DNA of 55,859 bases, taken from positions 1 to 55,859 of the forward strand of contig CAYQQJ010000023.1 in NCBI GenBank assembly GCA_964419935.1, given 5' to 3'. Below are positions 32,174 through 41,071 of this stretch, in pieces. The notes under the pieces were generated by a model, which was given only the letters and a program-made list of their open reading frames with translations, had not been told where the DNA came from and did not search any database. Made by a program: the position numbers and the translations under genes. Numbering within the stretch: position 1 is the first letter of the stretch; the number at the start of each line of letters is the position of its first letter. Origin of the DNA: CAYQQJ01 sp964419935 (GTDB taxonomy: Bacteria > Pseudomonadota > Gammaproteobacteria > Pseudomonadales > Cellvibrionaceae).

Positions 32174-33645
32174 GTTTCCACAACCTCGTCGTTTTGCATG
32201 GATTCCAGGCGCACGTCAAAGCCCCAGAGCTGGTGAATGTGGCGCAGCACTTCATCGGAATCCTTGTTCAATGGTTTGCGGTTGCTGCGATTGTGGCGCA
32301 AGGTCAAGGAGCGATCACCACGTACGTCGACGCTGTATACCTGAATATCCGGCTCCCGGTTGCCCAGGTTGTACTGGGCTGCCAGTGCCTCGCGCACCGC
32401 CTGGTAACCGGGGTCATCATGGATGGCCGTGACTCCGATGGTTTCCTGGCGGTCGTCGTCTTTTATGGCGAACAGTTTCAGATCGCGCATCACCTTCGGC
32501 GACAGGAATTGCAGAATGAAGCTCTCGTCCTTGAAATTGCGCATGGCGAAGTGGAGTGTCTCCAGCCAATCGCTACCGGCGATGTCGGGAAACCATTCCC
32601 GGTCTTCGTTGGTCGGATTCTCGCAGATGCGACGAATGTCCGCCATCATGTTGAAGCCGAGGGTATAGGGGTTGATGCCGCTGAAATGGGGGCTGTTGTA
32701 CGGTGGCTGATAAATCACGCTGCTGTGGGACTGCAGGAATTCCAGCATGAAGCCTTCGGTGACCTGGCCGCGATCATAGAGCGTGTTCAAGATCGTGTAG
32801 TGCCAGAAGGTCGCCCAGCCTTCGTTCATGACCTGGGTTTGGCGCTGCGGATAAAAGTACTGCGCGATTTTTCGCACGATGCGCACAATCTCCCGCTGCC
32901 AGGGTTCTAACAGCGGTGCGTTTTTCTCGAAGAAGTAGAGCAGGTTTTCCTGAGGTTCTGCGGGATAGTGCGGGTGGGCTTCCTGCTTTTCACTCCCGTC
33001 GCTGACGGGAATGGTGCGCCACAAATCATTCACCTGTTGTTGCAGGTAATCCTCCCGTTCTTTCTGGCGTTCCCGTTCCTGATGGGGCGACACGGGCGAG
33101 GGCCGCTTATAGCGGTCCACGCCGTAATTCATAATGGCGTGGCAGGAATCCAGTAATGATTCCACCTGGGCAACGCCATGGCGCTCCTCGCACTGAGCGA
33201 TATAATTTTTGGCAAACACCAGGTAATCCACAATCGAGGACGCGTCGGTCCAGGTACGGAACAAATAATTGCCCTTGAAAAACGAGTTGTGGCCGTAGCA
33301 CGCATGGGCAATAACCAGCGCCTGCATCATCATGGTGTTTTCTTCCATGAGATAGGCGATGCAGGGATTGGAGTTTATAACAATTTCATAGGCCAACCCC
33401 ATTTGGCCGCGCTTGTAGGATTGTTCCGTGTTGAGGAACTGCTTGCCATAGGTCCAGTGGTGATAACCGATGGGCATGCCCACCGAGGCATAAGCGTCCA
33501 TCATCTGCTCGGAACTGATGACTTCGATCTGGTTGGGGTAGGTATCTAGCCGATACTCTTCCGCTATGGCCGCAATCGCGCGGTCGTACTCTTCGATCAG
33601 CTCAAAGCTCCATTCCGAGCCGGTAGATATCGGTTTGCCTGTCAT
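32134..33645 (-). CDS. SpoVR family protein
   Basis: The start MTGKPISTGSEWSFELIEEY at 33645 overlaps the preceding gene by ATGA and follows AGAAGG. The 503-aa product matches the SpoVR/YcgB family: YHHWTYGKQF, ACYGHNSFFKGNYLF, VMNEGWATFWHYTI. It is always found with PrkA and YeaH in proteobacteria and is linked to stress and stationary phase, but its biochemical role is unknown. It is the last gene of the prkA-yeaH-spoVR operon. Confidence 0.95.
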   Translation of the reverse strand: MTGKPISTGSEWSFELIEEYDRAIAAIAEEYRLDTYPNQIEVISSEQMMDAYASVGMPIGYHHWTYGKQFLNTEQSYKRGQMGLAYEIVINSNPCIAYLMEENTMMMQALVIAHACYGHNSFFKGNYLFRTWTDASSIVDYLVFAKNYIAQCEERHGVAQVESLLDSCHAIMNYGVDRYKRPSPVSPHQERERQKEREDYLQQQVNDLWRTIPVSDGSEKQEAHPHYPAEPQENLLYFFEKNAPLLEPWQREIVRIVRKIAQYFYPQRQTQVMNEGWATFWHYTILNTLYDRGQVTEGFMLEFLQSHSSVIYQPPYNSPHFSGINPYTLGFNMMADIRRICENPTNEDREWFPDIAGSDWLETLHFAMRNFKDESFILQFLSPKVMRDLKLFAIKDDDRQETIGVTAIHDDPGYQAVREALAAQYNLGNREPDIQVYSVDVRGDRSLTLRHNRSNRKPLNKDSDEVLRHIHQLWGFDVRLESMQNDEVVETYCCPDPEASDST

Positions 33646-34916
33646 GCAGCCTTCTTGTGAAATAGTTGACGAAACACGGGGTAAATATCCGCGGCTTGTT
33701 GCAGGTTTTCCATGGCAAAAGTGTCCGGGAAAGCCTGGGCAACTTCTTCGTAGGCATCCCACAATGCCTGCCGCTCGCGGTTGGTAATTTCGATGTAGGA
33801 AAAATATTGCAGCTTGGGCATCAGGTTTTCCATCAGCAGCTTCTGACAGATGCTCGAATCGTCGTTCCAGTTGTCTCCATCGGAGGCCTGGGCGGCATAA
33901 ATATTCCATTCGGAGGTGGGGAAACGCGCTTCCATGACCGAGTCCATTAATTTCAGCGCACTAGAGACGATAGTGCCGCCGGTCTCGCGGCTATAGAAGA
34001 ATTCTTCTTCGTCCACTTCCTTGGCGCTGGTGTGATGGCGAATGAACACAACTTCGGTGCGCTCATAATTGCGCTGTAAAAACAGGTAGAGCAATAAAAA
34101 GAAGCGCTTGGCAATGTCCTTGGTGCTCTGGTCCATGGAGCCGGACACGTCCATCAGACAGAACATGACAGCCTTGGAGCGGGGCACCGGCTGCTTGACG
34201 TGAAGGTTGTATTTAAGGTCAAACTCATCCAGCCAGGGTACGCGCTTGATCTTCTTGCGCAGCTGTTGGGCTTCCTCCTGTAGTTGCGCCAGGCGAATGG
34301 ATTGTTCGGGGCCCGGATGCTCTCCGATAGCCTCAATAGCGGCTTCCAGCTCGCGCAAGCGCTTGCGGCTTTTGCCGGTGAGCGCGGTGCGTCGGGCATT
34401 GGCCGCGCGCAAGGAGCGCACGACGTTGACCTTGCCGGGCGAGCCCTGGTTGCTGAAGCCCGCGCGTTGGAACTTGAATTCATCCATGCCGTTGAGCTGG
34501 CGCTTGACCAGGTTGGGCAGGGCGAGATCCTCAAACATGTAATCGAGAAATTCCTCCTGGGTAATCTGGAAAGCGAACTCGTCGATACCTTCGCCGGAAT
34601 CACTCGCACCGGAGCCGGACCCTCCGCCACCACCGCCCGATGGCGGGCGGCGAATCTGGTCGCCGGCAACAAAGTCCTGGTTGCCCGGCAGTACCCGGGT
34701 GTTGACACCGCCCGGGCCGTGCTGGAACACGGGTTCATTGATGTCCCGCGCAGGAATGGTGATCCGTTCACCTTTTTCCATGTCGAGAATGGAGCGTTTA
34801 TCCACGGCTTCACTCACCGCCTTCTTGATGTGCTGGCGGTAACGTTCAAGAAAGCGCTGGCGGTTCACCATGCTTTTGTTTTTTGCGTTGAGGCGTCGGT
34901 CAACGATATAACTCAT
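33642..34916 (-). CDS. yeaH: YeaH/YhbH family protein (DUF444)
   Basis: The 424-aa protein begins MSYIVDRRLNAKNKSMVNRQ and has a glycine-rich linker (PPSGGGGGGSGSG) and a C-terminal von Willebrand A-like domain with MFCLMDVSGSMDQST, a MIDAS-type DxSxS metal site. It acts with PrkA in the stationary-phase and nitrogen-stress module of E. coli. It lies 63 bp after prkA and overlaps spoVR. Confidence 0.96.
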   Translation of the reverse strand: MSYIVDRRLNAKNKSMVNRQRFLERYRQHIKKAVSEAVDKRSILDMEKGERITIPARDINEPVFQHGPGGVNTRVLPGNQDFVAGDQIRRPPSGGGGGGSGSGASDSGEGIDEFAFQITQEEFLDYMFEDLALPNLVKRQLNGMDEFKFQRAGFSNQGSPGKVNVVRSLRAANARRTALTGKSRKRLRELEAAIEAIGEHPGPEQSIRLAQLQEEAQQLRKKIKRVPWLDEFDLKYNLHVKQPVPRSKAVMFCLMDVSGSMDQSTKDIAKRFFLLLYLFLQRNYERTEVVFIRHHTSAKEVDEEEFFYSRETGGTIVSSALKLMDSVMEARFPTSEWNIYAAQASDGDNWNDDSSICQKLLMENLMPKLQYFSYIEITNRERQALWDAYEEVAQAFPDTFAMENLQQAADIYPVFRQLFHKKAA

Positions 34917-34979
34917 GAATTGCCCCTTTAACTGCCTCTTAAAACTGCTTTTTCAACTGCGGCCTTGCTTGATTGCCGT

Positions 34980-36902
34980 TTACTGGGATTTACGTACCCG
35001 CAAATACCATTCGGACAGCAGCCGTACCTGCTTCTCCGTGTAACCGCGCTCGACCATGCGCGCGACAAAGTCCTGATGTTTTTTCTGGTCGTCTTTGGAT
35101 CCCTTGGTGGTGAAGGAGATAACCGGTAGCAAGTCCTCCGTGTTGGAAAACATCTTGTGCTCGATTACCGTGCGCAGCTTTTCATAACTGCTCCAGGCCG
35201 GATTTTTGCCGTTGTTGTTCGCGCGCGCGCGCAACACAAAGTTGACCACTTCGTGACGGAAGTCTTTCGGGTTGCTGATACCGGCGGGTTTCTCGATTTT
35301 TTCCAGCTCTTCATTGAGTGATGCGCGGTCGAGAATTTCGCCGGTCTCGGGGTCCCGGTATTCCTGATCCTGAATCCAGAAATCGGCAAAGGTGACGTAG
35401 CGGTCAAAGATGTTCTGGCCATACTCGCTGTAGGATTCCAGATAAGCAGTCTGGATTTCCTTGCCAATGAATTCCACATAGCGCGGTGCGAGGAATTCCT
35501 TGATGAAGGACAGGTAGCGGGAGGCTTTTTCTTCCGGAAACTGTTCCTGCTCGATCTGCTGTTCCAGAACGTAGAGCAAGTGAACCGGGTTGGCGGCAAC
35601 TTCGGTGGGGTCGAAGTTGAACACCTTGGACAGGATCTTGAACGCGAAGCGCGTTGATAACCCGTTCATGCCTTCATCAACACCGGCGGCGTCGCGATAT
35701 TCCTGCATCGACTTGGCTTTTGGGTCCGTATCTTTCAGGTTTTCGCCATCATAGACACGCATTTTAGAAAACAGGTTGGAGTTCTCCGGTGCCTTCAAGC
35801 GGGAGAGTACGGCAAACTGTGCCAACATGCGCAAGGTATCCGGTGCGCAGTGGGCGCGTTTCAGCGAGCTGTTCTGCAGCAGCTTGTCATAGATTTTGAT
35901 TTCTTCCGATACGCGCAGGCAGTAGGGCACCTTGACGATATAAACCCGGTCGATAAAGGCTTCATTGTTTTTGTTGTTGCGAAAGGTTTGCCACTCGGCT
36001 TCGTTCGAGTGCGCGAGCACAATACCGTCGAACGGAATGGCTCCCAGGCCCTCGGTACTGTTGTAGTTGCCTTCCTGGGTGGCGGTCAACAACGGGTGCA
36101 GCACCTTGATGGGTGCCTTGAACATTTCCACAAATTCCATGATGCCCTGGTTGGAGCGGGACAGGCCGCCGGAAAAACTGTAGGCGTCGGGGTCGTTCTG
36201 GGGGAAGTCTTCCAGCTTGCGGATGTCGACTTTGCCCACCAGAGATGAAATGTCCTGGTTGTTTTCATCGCCAGGTTCTGTTTTGGAAATGCCGATTTGA
36301 TCGAGAATCGACGGATGCATTTTGACGACGCGGAACTGACTGATATCACCGCCGTATTCGTGCAGGCGTTTGACGGCCCAGGGTGACATGATCGGCTTCA
36401 CATAACGGCGCGGTATGCCGTAATCTTCTTCCAGAATGGCGCCATCTTCCTCAACATCAAACAGGCCGAGAGGCGATTCAAAAACCGGAGAGTCTTTAAG
36501 GCAATAGATGGGCTGCTTCTCCATCAGTGCCTTGAGCTTTTCTGCCAGGGATGATTTGCCGCCGCCCACCGGGCCCAGCAAATACAGAATTTGTTTCTTT
36601 TCCTCCAGACCTTGGGCCGCGTGCTTGAAGAAGGCAACAATTTTCTCGATGCACTCTTCCATGCCGTAGAATTCCTCAAAGGCCTTGTAGCGCTTGATGA
36701 CCTTGTTGGAAAAAATGCGGCTGAGGCGGGGATCTCGGGAGGTGTCGACAACTTCGGGTTCGCCAATGGCAGCGAGAATACGTTCGGCGGCGCTGGCATA
36801 GACCGAGGGGTCCGATTTACACAGCTCCAGGTATTCCTGGATACTTAATTCTTCTTGTTGCGTCGCCTCGTAGCGCTCGCGGTAATGACTGAATATCGTC
36901 AT
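34980..36902 (-). CDS. prkA: PrkA family serine protein kinase/AAA protein
   Basis: The 640-aa protein (YeaG/PrkA) has an AAA-type N-terminal part with Walker A LLGPVGGGKSSLAEK and a C-terminal PrkA kinase-like domain. It is induced by starvation and nitrogen stress in enterics; a protease role has also been proposed for Bacillus PrkA. A strong ribosome site, GAGGAGG, precedes the ATG. It is first in the three-gene operon. The promoter is probably in 36903-37361, but I cannot define it. Confidence 0.96.
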   Translation of the reverse strand: MTIFSHYRERYEATQQEELSIQEYLELCKSDPSVYASAAERILAAIGEPEVVDTSRDPRLSRIFSNKVIKRYKAFEEFYGMEECIEKIVAFFKHAAQGLEEKKQILYLLGPVGGGKSSLAEKLKALMEKQPIYCLKDSPVFESPLGLFDVEEDGAILEEDYGIPRRYVKPIMSPWAVKRLHEYGGDISQFRVVKMHPSILDQIGISKTEPGDENNQDISSLVGKVDIRKLEDFPQNDPDAYSFSGGLSRSNQGIMEFVEMFKAPIKVLHPLLTATQEGNYNSTEGLGAIPFDGIVLAHSNEAEWQTFRNNKNNEAFIDRVYIVKVPYCLRVSEEIKIYDKLLQNSSLKRAHCAPDTLRMLAQFAVLSRLKAPENSNLFSKMRVYDGENLKDTDPKAKSMQEYRDAAGVDEGMNGLSTRFAFKILSKVFNFDPTEVAANPVHLLYVLEQQIEQEQFPEEKASRYLSFIKEFLAPRYVEFIGKEIQTAYLESYSEYGQNIFDRYVTFADFWIQDQEYRDPETGEILDRASLNEELEKIEKPAGISNPKDFRHEVVNFVLRARANNNGKNPAWSSYEKLRTVIEHKMFSNTEDLLPVISFTTKGSKDDQKKHQDFVARMVERGYTEKQVRLLSEWYLRVRKSQ

Positions 36903-37361
36903 AGATGGCCTCCTCGGGTTAACGGCTCGGTCCGGAGCAGGATGCAGGATCCTTTGAGCCAGTCGCTCAGGTGTCGACTGGTCTTTCTAAGCATAGACCT
37001 TGTGCGCCAAAAGGCGCCAGCCAATTTCCGGATAGTTTGTAACAAAATTTTTGCCGTCGGCAACGAATAGCAAATAACAGTGGAATTAGCGGCTAACTAT
37101 TTTTTAGGCATTCCCAGACTCGCCACACGGTGTTTGACACGCTTCAGCCACTTAGGTTGCCATGACCTGGCAAAAAATCCGCATAAAAACGGTAACAGCA
37201 ATCCCGTTTCAAAAAGCCTCTCAAGACGCGTAAGCGCTCGTTCAAAAACTGCGCCATATAAACTGGCGGCCTGTTCAGCGGATGAATTCCAGTAAGAGGT
37301 CGGCTATGCCATAATTCACGCCATTGCAGGAACTCAAAAAGCCACAGATGAGGAGAGGCAG
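36903..37361. other. Intergenic region prkA/galE
   Basis: This divergent region must contain both promoters. A weak plus-strand -10 CATAAT lies at 37310-37315 for galE. No gene, repeat or RNA was recognised. Confidence 0.5.
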
Positions 37362-38390
37362 ATGACAGTATTGGTAACGGGTGGAGCCGGTTACATTGGC
37401 AGCCACACTTGCGTCGAATTGTTGGCGGCGGGCTTTGACGTAGTCGTGGTAGATAACTTGTGTAACAGCAAAGCTGAGGCCCTGGCGCGAGTGGAGGAAA
37501 TTGCCGGAAAAGCGGTGAGCTTCTACCGCGCAGACGTTACTGATAAAGATGCGTTGCGCGCTGTTTTTCAACAGGAAAGCATTGATTCTGTTATTCATTT
37601 TGCCGGCCTCAAAGCGGTGGGTGAGTCCTGCGAGAAACCGCTCGACTATTATCACAACAACGTCGGCGGTACCGTCACGCTGTGTGAAGTCATGCAGGAA
37701 TTCCGCATCAGCAAGTTGTTGTTCAGTTCGTCCGCCACCGTGTACGGCGACCCCGCCAGCGTGCCGATTACGGAAGATTTTCCAACCGGGGCGACAACCA
37801 ATCCCTACGGGCGCAGCAAATACATGGTCGAACAGGTTCTGCAGGACCTGTGCACGCCGGCAGCCACGGCCGCCGGGTCAAACTGGAAAATTAGTGTGCT
37901 GCGCTACTTTAACCCCATTGGCGCCCATATCAGTGGCCTAATTGGGGAGGACCCTCAGGGCATACCCAACAATCTGCTGCCTTTTGTCGCTCAAGTTGCG
38001 GTGGGCAAGCTGCCGTGCCTCAAGGTGTTTGGCGATGACTACAACACCCCAGATGGCACCGGTGTGCGAGACTATATCCACGTGGTTGACCTGGCCCGCG
38101 GCCACGTGCGCGCGCTGGAGAAGCTGGGCCAGGACCACCCCGGTTGCTATACCTACAACCTGGGGACCGGCCAGGGCTACAGCGTGCTGGAGGTCATCAA
38201 CGCATTCGAAAAGGCCAGTGGCAAAACCGTACCCTTTGAAATCGTAGCCCGTCGCCCCGGCGATATAGCGCAATGTTACGCGGACCCCCACTGCGCCGCC
38301 GCGGAGCTGGGTTGGCAGGCAGAATACGGCTTGCAGCGCATGGTAGAGGACGCCTGGCGGTGGCAGTCCGAGAACCCGGAAGGGTATTGA
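37362..38390 (+). CDS. galE: UDP-glucose 4-epimerase
   Basis: GalE interconverts UDP-glucose and UDP-galactose using bound NAD. The 342-aa protein has VTGGAGYIGSHTCVELL, the catalytic SSATVYGD and YGRSKYMVE (Y-x3-K) and the C-terminal ARRPGDIAQCYADP. GAGGAGAGGCAG precedes the ATG. It stands alone, with no other galactose genes near, so it probably supplies sugars for surface polysaccharides. Confidence 0.96.
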   Translation: MTVLVTGGAGYIGSHTCVELLAAGFDVVVVDNLCNSKAEALARVEEIAGKAVSFYRADVTDKDALRAVFQQESIDSVIHFAGLKAVGESCEKPLDYYHNNVGGTVTLCEVMQEFRISKLLFSSSATVYGDPASVPITEDFPTGATTNPYGRSKYMVEQVLQDLCTPAATAAGSNWKISVLRYFNPIGAHISGLIGEDPQGIPNNLLPFVAQVAVGKLPCLKVFGDDYNTPDGTGVRDYIHVVDLARGHVRALEKLGQDHPGCYTYNLGTGQGYSVLEVINAFEKASGKTVPFEIVARRPGDIAQCYADPHCAAAELGWQAEYGLQRMVEDAWRWQSENPEGY

Positions 38391-38404
38391 AGGGGAAAGC
38401 TAAT

Positions 38405-38434
38405 AGCTGCAAGCCGCAAGCCGCAAGCTGCAAG
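38405..38434. repeat. GCAAGC repeat copy 4
   Basis: AGCTGCAAGCCGCAAGCCGC and following bases, 15 bp after the galE stop and directly before GGGAAAA tandem units. Confidence 0.75.
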
Positions 38435-38526
38435 TAAGGGAAAAGGGAAAAGGGAAAAGGGAAAAGAATATGCGCTTTGAAATGGCTCGGTAATCCCGGA
38501 TATCTTCACTTTGAAAGTTGCACTGA

Positions 38527-38684
38527 GGCCAATTAAGGCGGAGCTCTTCCACAACCCTCACGAGAGGGATCTCGTGGGGCCGCTCTATGGCGTCCTGCCA
38601 TCGCGGCATTAGCGCGTCCTTGCGCGTCGGAGCTACAGGGACGTGTTTACGGCGTTTGTGGAAAAGCGCCCGCCTTACTTGGCC
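38527..38684. repeat. MITE-like inverted-repeat element 1
   Basis: The ends 38527-38554 and 38656-38684 are imperfect inverted repeats starting GGCCAA and both containing TAAGGCGG and TTCCACAA. Inside are smaller hairpins such as CTCACGAGAGGGATCTCGTG. The reverse complement of 38629-38649 matches 40938-40958 of element 2 at 20 of 21 bases. No open frame. Confidence 0.65.
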
Positions 38685-38706
38685 GGTCCAGTTTAAGTTT
38701 TAATCT

Positions 38707-38728
38707 TGAGGCTTGCGGCTTGCAGCTT
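38707..38728. repeat. GCAAGC repeat copy 5
   Basis: Inverted orientation (GAGGCTTGCGGCTTGCAGCT), abutting the apaH stop codon. Confidence 0.7.
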
Positions 38729-39537
38729 CACCCACAATCCGTGCTGAATCTTTTGCCATCTTCCAGGCGCATCAAGGTCAGCGCTTTCCCCCAAACACAG
38801 CCGGTATCCAGCGCTAGCGCGGTATCCTTGCCGGTTTTGCCTTCCAGGGCCGCCCAATGGCCGAAGAGTATTTTCTGATTGCCGCAGCGATGGTTGGGGA
38901 TGTTGAACCAGGCATCGAAGCCTTTGGGGGCGGCTGTCAGTCCCTGTTTTGCCTTGAGGTCGAGACGCCCGCTCGGTGAGCAGAAGCGCATGCGGGTGAA
39001 GTAGTTGGTGATGACTCGTAGCCGGTCCCAGCCGCTGAGACTATCGCTCCAGGTGTCGGGTTCATTGCCGTACATATAGGCGAAGAATTCCACGTAGTTG
39101 TCGCTGCGCAGCACCGCTTCGACCTCCGCAGCCCGCGCTTTGGCCTGAGTCAGGTCCCAGATAGGTGGAATGCCCGCGTGGCTCATGACGTAGCCGAGCT
39201 TGGCATCGTGATGGAGTAGCGGCCGGAAGCGCAGCCAATCCATCAATTCCTCCCGGTCTGCAGCTTCGAGAATCGGGGTGAGCGTGTCTTTCCGGTGGAG
39301 CTCGCGCTCCCCGTGAGCCACAGCAAGCAGGTGAAGATCGTGATTGCCCAGGACTACAACGGCGGAGGCACCCAGCTGCTTGACGTAACGCAGTGATGCC
39401 AAACTGTCCGGCCCGCGGTTGATGACGTCACCGGCCACCCACAGGCGGTCCCGTGCCGGATCGAAGTTGACCTTGGCCAGCAGTCGTTTCAATGGCGTGA
39501 GACAGCCCTGAATATCTCCGACGGCGTAGGTGGTCAT
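38728..39537 (-). CDS. apaH: Diadenosine tetraphosphatase
   Basis: ApaH hydrolyses Ap4A to two ADP and can remove NpnN caps from RNA. ATG at 39537 follows GGAAG and gives the typical 269 aa; the longer frame is not conserved. Metallophosphatase motifs are present: YAVGDIQGCLTPL, WVAGDVINRGPDS and VLGNHDLHLLAV. It follows apaG and rsmA in the same direction, the standard order in gammaproteobacteria. Confidence 0.96.
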   Translation of the reverse strand: MTTYAVGDIQGCLTPLKRLLAKVNFDPARDRLWVAGDVINRGPDSLASLRYVKQLGASAVVVLGNHDLHLLAVAHGERELHRKDTLTPILEAADREELMDWLRFRPLLHHDAKLGYVMSHAGIPPIWDLTQAKARAAEVEAVLRSDNYVEFFAYMYGNEPDTWSDSLSGWDRLRVITNYFTRMRFCSPSGRLDLKAKQGLTAAPKGFDAWFNIPNHRCGNQKILFGHWAALEGKTGKDTALALDTGCVWGKALTLMRLEDGKRFSTDCG

Positions 39538-39625
39538 CTTGCGGCTTCCTTTTTCAGCGTTTCCTTGATCAGGGGTTCTTTTATCAGGAATTGTTTTACC
39601 AGAGCCTGGTTTGCCAGAATTTGCG

Positions 39626-39997
39626 TCAATGCAGTGCGTGGGGCGGTACCAGGGCAAATTCCGGTATGGCGGCTTCGAATTCATCACCGCTGTCCGTACG
39701 CATTTGATAGCTGCCGGTCATGGTGCCGGTTTCCGTCTGTAGCACCACGCCACTGGTGTAAGTGTAGCTTTCACCGACGTCCAGGCGCGGCTGCTCGCCC
39801 ACCACACCCATGCCCTGAACTTCCTGCACGCCACCGTTGGCGTCGGTAATAATCCAGTGGCGGCTGATCAGGCGCGCCGCTTCTTCGCCCTGATTCCGCA
39901 ACGTAATGGTGTAACCGTAGACGAAACGGGGCTCCAGTGGCTCGGATTGATCTTCGATATAGCGGGTTTTAACGTGGATTTTCACGGACGGTGTCAT
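39626..39997 (-). CDS. apaG: ApaG protein
   Basis: The 123-aa protein is a Co2+/Mg2+ efflux-associated ApaG family member with a fibronectin-like fold: RFVYGYTITLRNQGEEAARL, RHWIITDANG, VQGMGVVGEQPRL and GTMTGSYQM. Its exact role is unknown; it is nearly always linked to apaH and rsmA. Its start overlaps the rsmA stop by ATGA. Confidence 0.96.
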   Translation of the reverse strand: MTPSVKIHVKTRYIEDQSEPLEPRFVYGYTITLRNQGEEAARLISRHWIITDANGGVQEVQGMGVVGEQPRLDVGESYTYTSGVVLQTETGTMTGSYQMRTDSGDEFEAAIPEFALVPPHALH

Positions 39998-40806
39998 TGT
40001 CTTTCCAGTGATGATAGCAAGTTGCTCAGGGTGACATATTCTTCCAGGCTGAGAGTTTCCGGGCGTCGGGTGAGATCAAGGCCAAGGTCCAGGTTATCCA
40101 TGTCATAGGCGGCCAATAATTGCTTCAGGGCGTTGCGTAAGGTTTTGCGACGCTGCTGGAACGCGGTTTTGACCAGGGTTTCCAGCATGGTGACATCTGT
40201 CGCCACCAGGGGTAGTTCGGCATAGGGCGTCAGGCGCACCACAGCGGAATCTACCTTGGGGATAGGCCGGAAACATTCCGGGCCGACCTCAAACAGGTTC
40301 TCGACGCGGCAGTAATACTGAGTCATCAAACCCAGGCGGCCGTAGTTCTTGTCCCCGGGTGTAGCCGCCATGCGTTGCACGACTTCCTTCTGCAGCATGA
40401 AATGCATGTCTTTGATGAGCCCGTGGTAGCCCAGTAGTCTGAATATCAGCGGGGTTGAGATGTTGTAGGGCAGGTTGCCGACGATGCGCAGCGGGCGTTC
40501 CGGCGTCGCGAGCTGGGCAAAGTCAAATTGCAGGGCGTCCGCTTGGTGAATTTTGAAGTTGCGGTACTTGGCAAACTGCGCGAGCAACACGGGTATCAGG
40601 TCCCGGTCCAGCTCGACCACCTGCAGGTTGGGGCAGGCGTCCAGAAGCAGGGCGGTGATGGCGCCCTGGCCAGGGCCGATTTCAACCAGGTTGTCGCCTT
40701 CCCTGGGCCTGATGCTGCGCACAATCCCATTGATAACGCCCTGGTCGATCAGGAAGTTTTGCCCAAAACGTTTGCGGGCGCGGTGGCCGCTGGGGGGAGT
40801 ATTCAT
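39994..40806 (-). CDS. rsmA: 16S rRNA dimethyladenosine methyltransferase
   Basis: RsmA (KsgA) dimethylates A1518 and A1519 of 16S rRNA during 30S maturation. The start MNTPPSGHRARKRFGQNFLI at 40806 aligns with E. coli KsgA; the frame to 40887 is longer without support. SAM motif EIGPGQGAIT and catalytic NLPYNIS are present. The C-terminal helical domain is complete, giving 270 aa. It is coupled to apaG. Confidence 0.96.
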   Translation of the reverse strand: MNTPPSGHRARKRFGQNFLIDQGVINGIVRSIRPREGDNLVEIGPGQGAITALLLDACPNLQVVELDRDLIPVLLAQFAKYRNFKIHQADALQFDFAQLATPERPLRIVGNLPYNISTPLIFRLLGYHGLIKDMHFMLQKEVVQRMAATPGDKNYGRLGLMTQYYCRVENLFEVGPECFRPIPKVDSAVVRLTPYAELPLVATDVTMLETLVKTAFQQRRKTLRNALKQLLAAYDMDNLDLGLDLTRRPETLSLEEYVTLSNLLSSLERQ

Positions 40807-40903
40807 AAATTCAGGATGCTTCTGCTGTTTTCGTGATGCTGCTAATGGTTGATGCTGCTGTGTAACCGAATTCAGCGTTCTATTCAATCCGCGGTTTCGG
40901 TCC

Positions 40904-41011
40904 GTTTGACATCAGGGATAGACCTTTTGAAAACGCATAAACACGTCCCTGTGGCTCCCCCGCGGCATCCCTGCCGCGAGGGTTTCAAAAGGTCTATCCC
41001 TGATGTCAAAC
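40904..41011. repeat. MITE-like inverted-repeat element 2
   Basis: A 108-bp element has perfect 29-bp terminal inverted repeats (40904-40932 and 40983-41011, starting GTTTGACATCAGGG). An inner hairpin has CGCGGCA/TGCCGCG arms. It lies between rsmA and pdxA and has no open frame. Part of its interior matches element 1 at 38629-38649. It could move with a transposase encoded elsewhere, or fold as a stable RNA hairpin. Confidence 0.8.
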
Positions 41012-41071
41012 TCTTCTGGTGCACTCGGTTAAGGTGGTGTCTACGATAAGAGCGAAAAAGAAAGTGCCGGA

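Larger units (their letters stand above)
38391..38727. other. Repeat-filled gap galE/apaH
   Basis: It contains a GCAAGC repeat (38405-38434), tandem GGGAAAA units (38438-38465), a MITE-like inverted-repeat element (38527-38684) and another GCAAGC repeat (38707-38728). No gene is seen. Confidence 0.8.

Noticed and set aside
27760..38470. Repeats as a CRISPR array
   Set aside because: The units are simple tandem or scattered repeats without regular spacers, and no cas genes are present.
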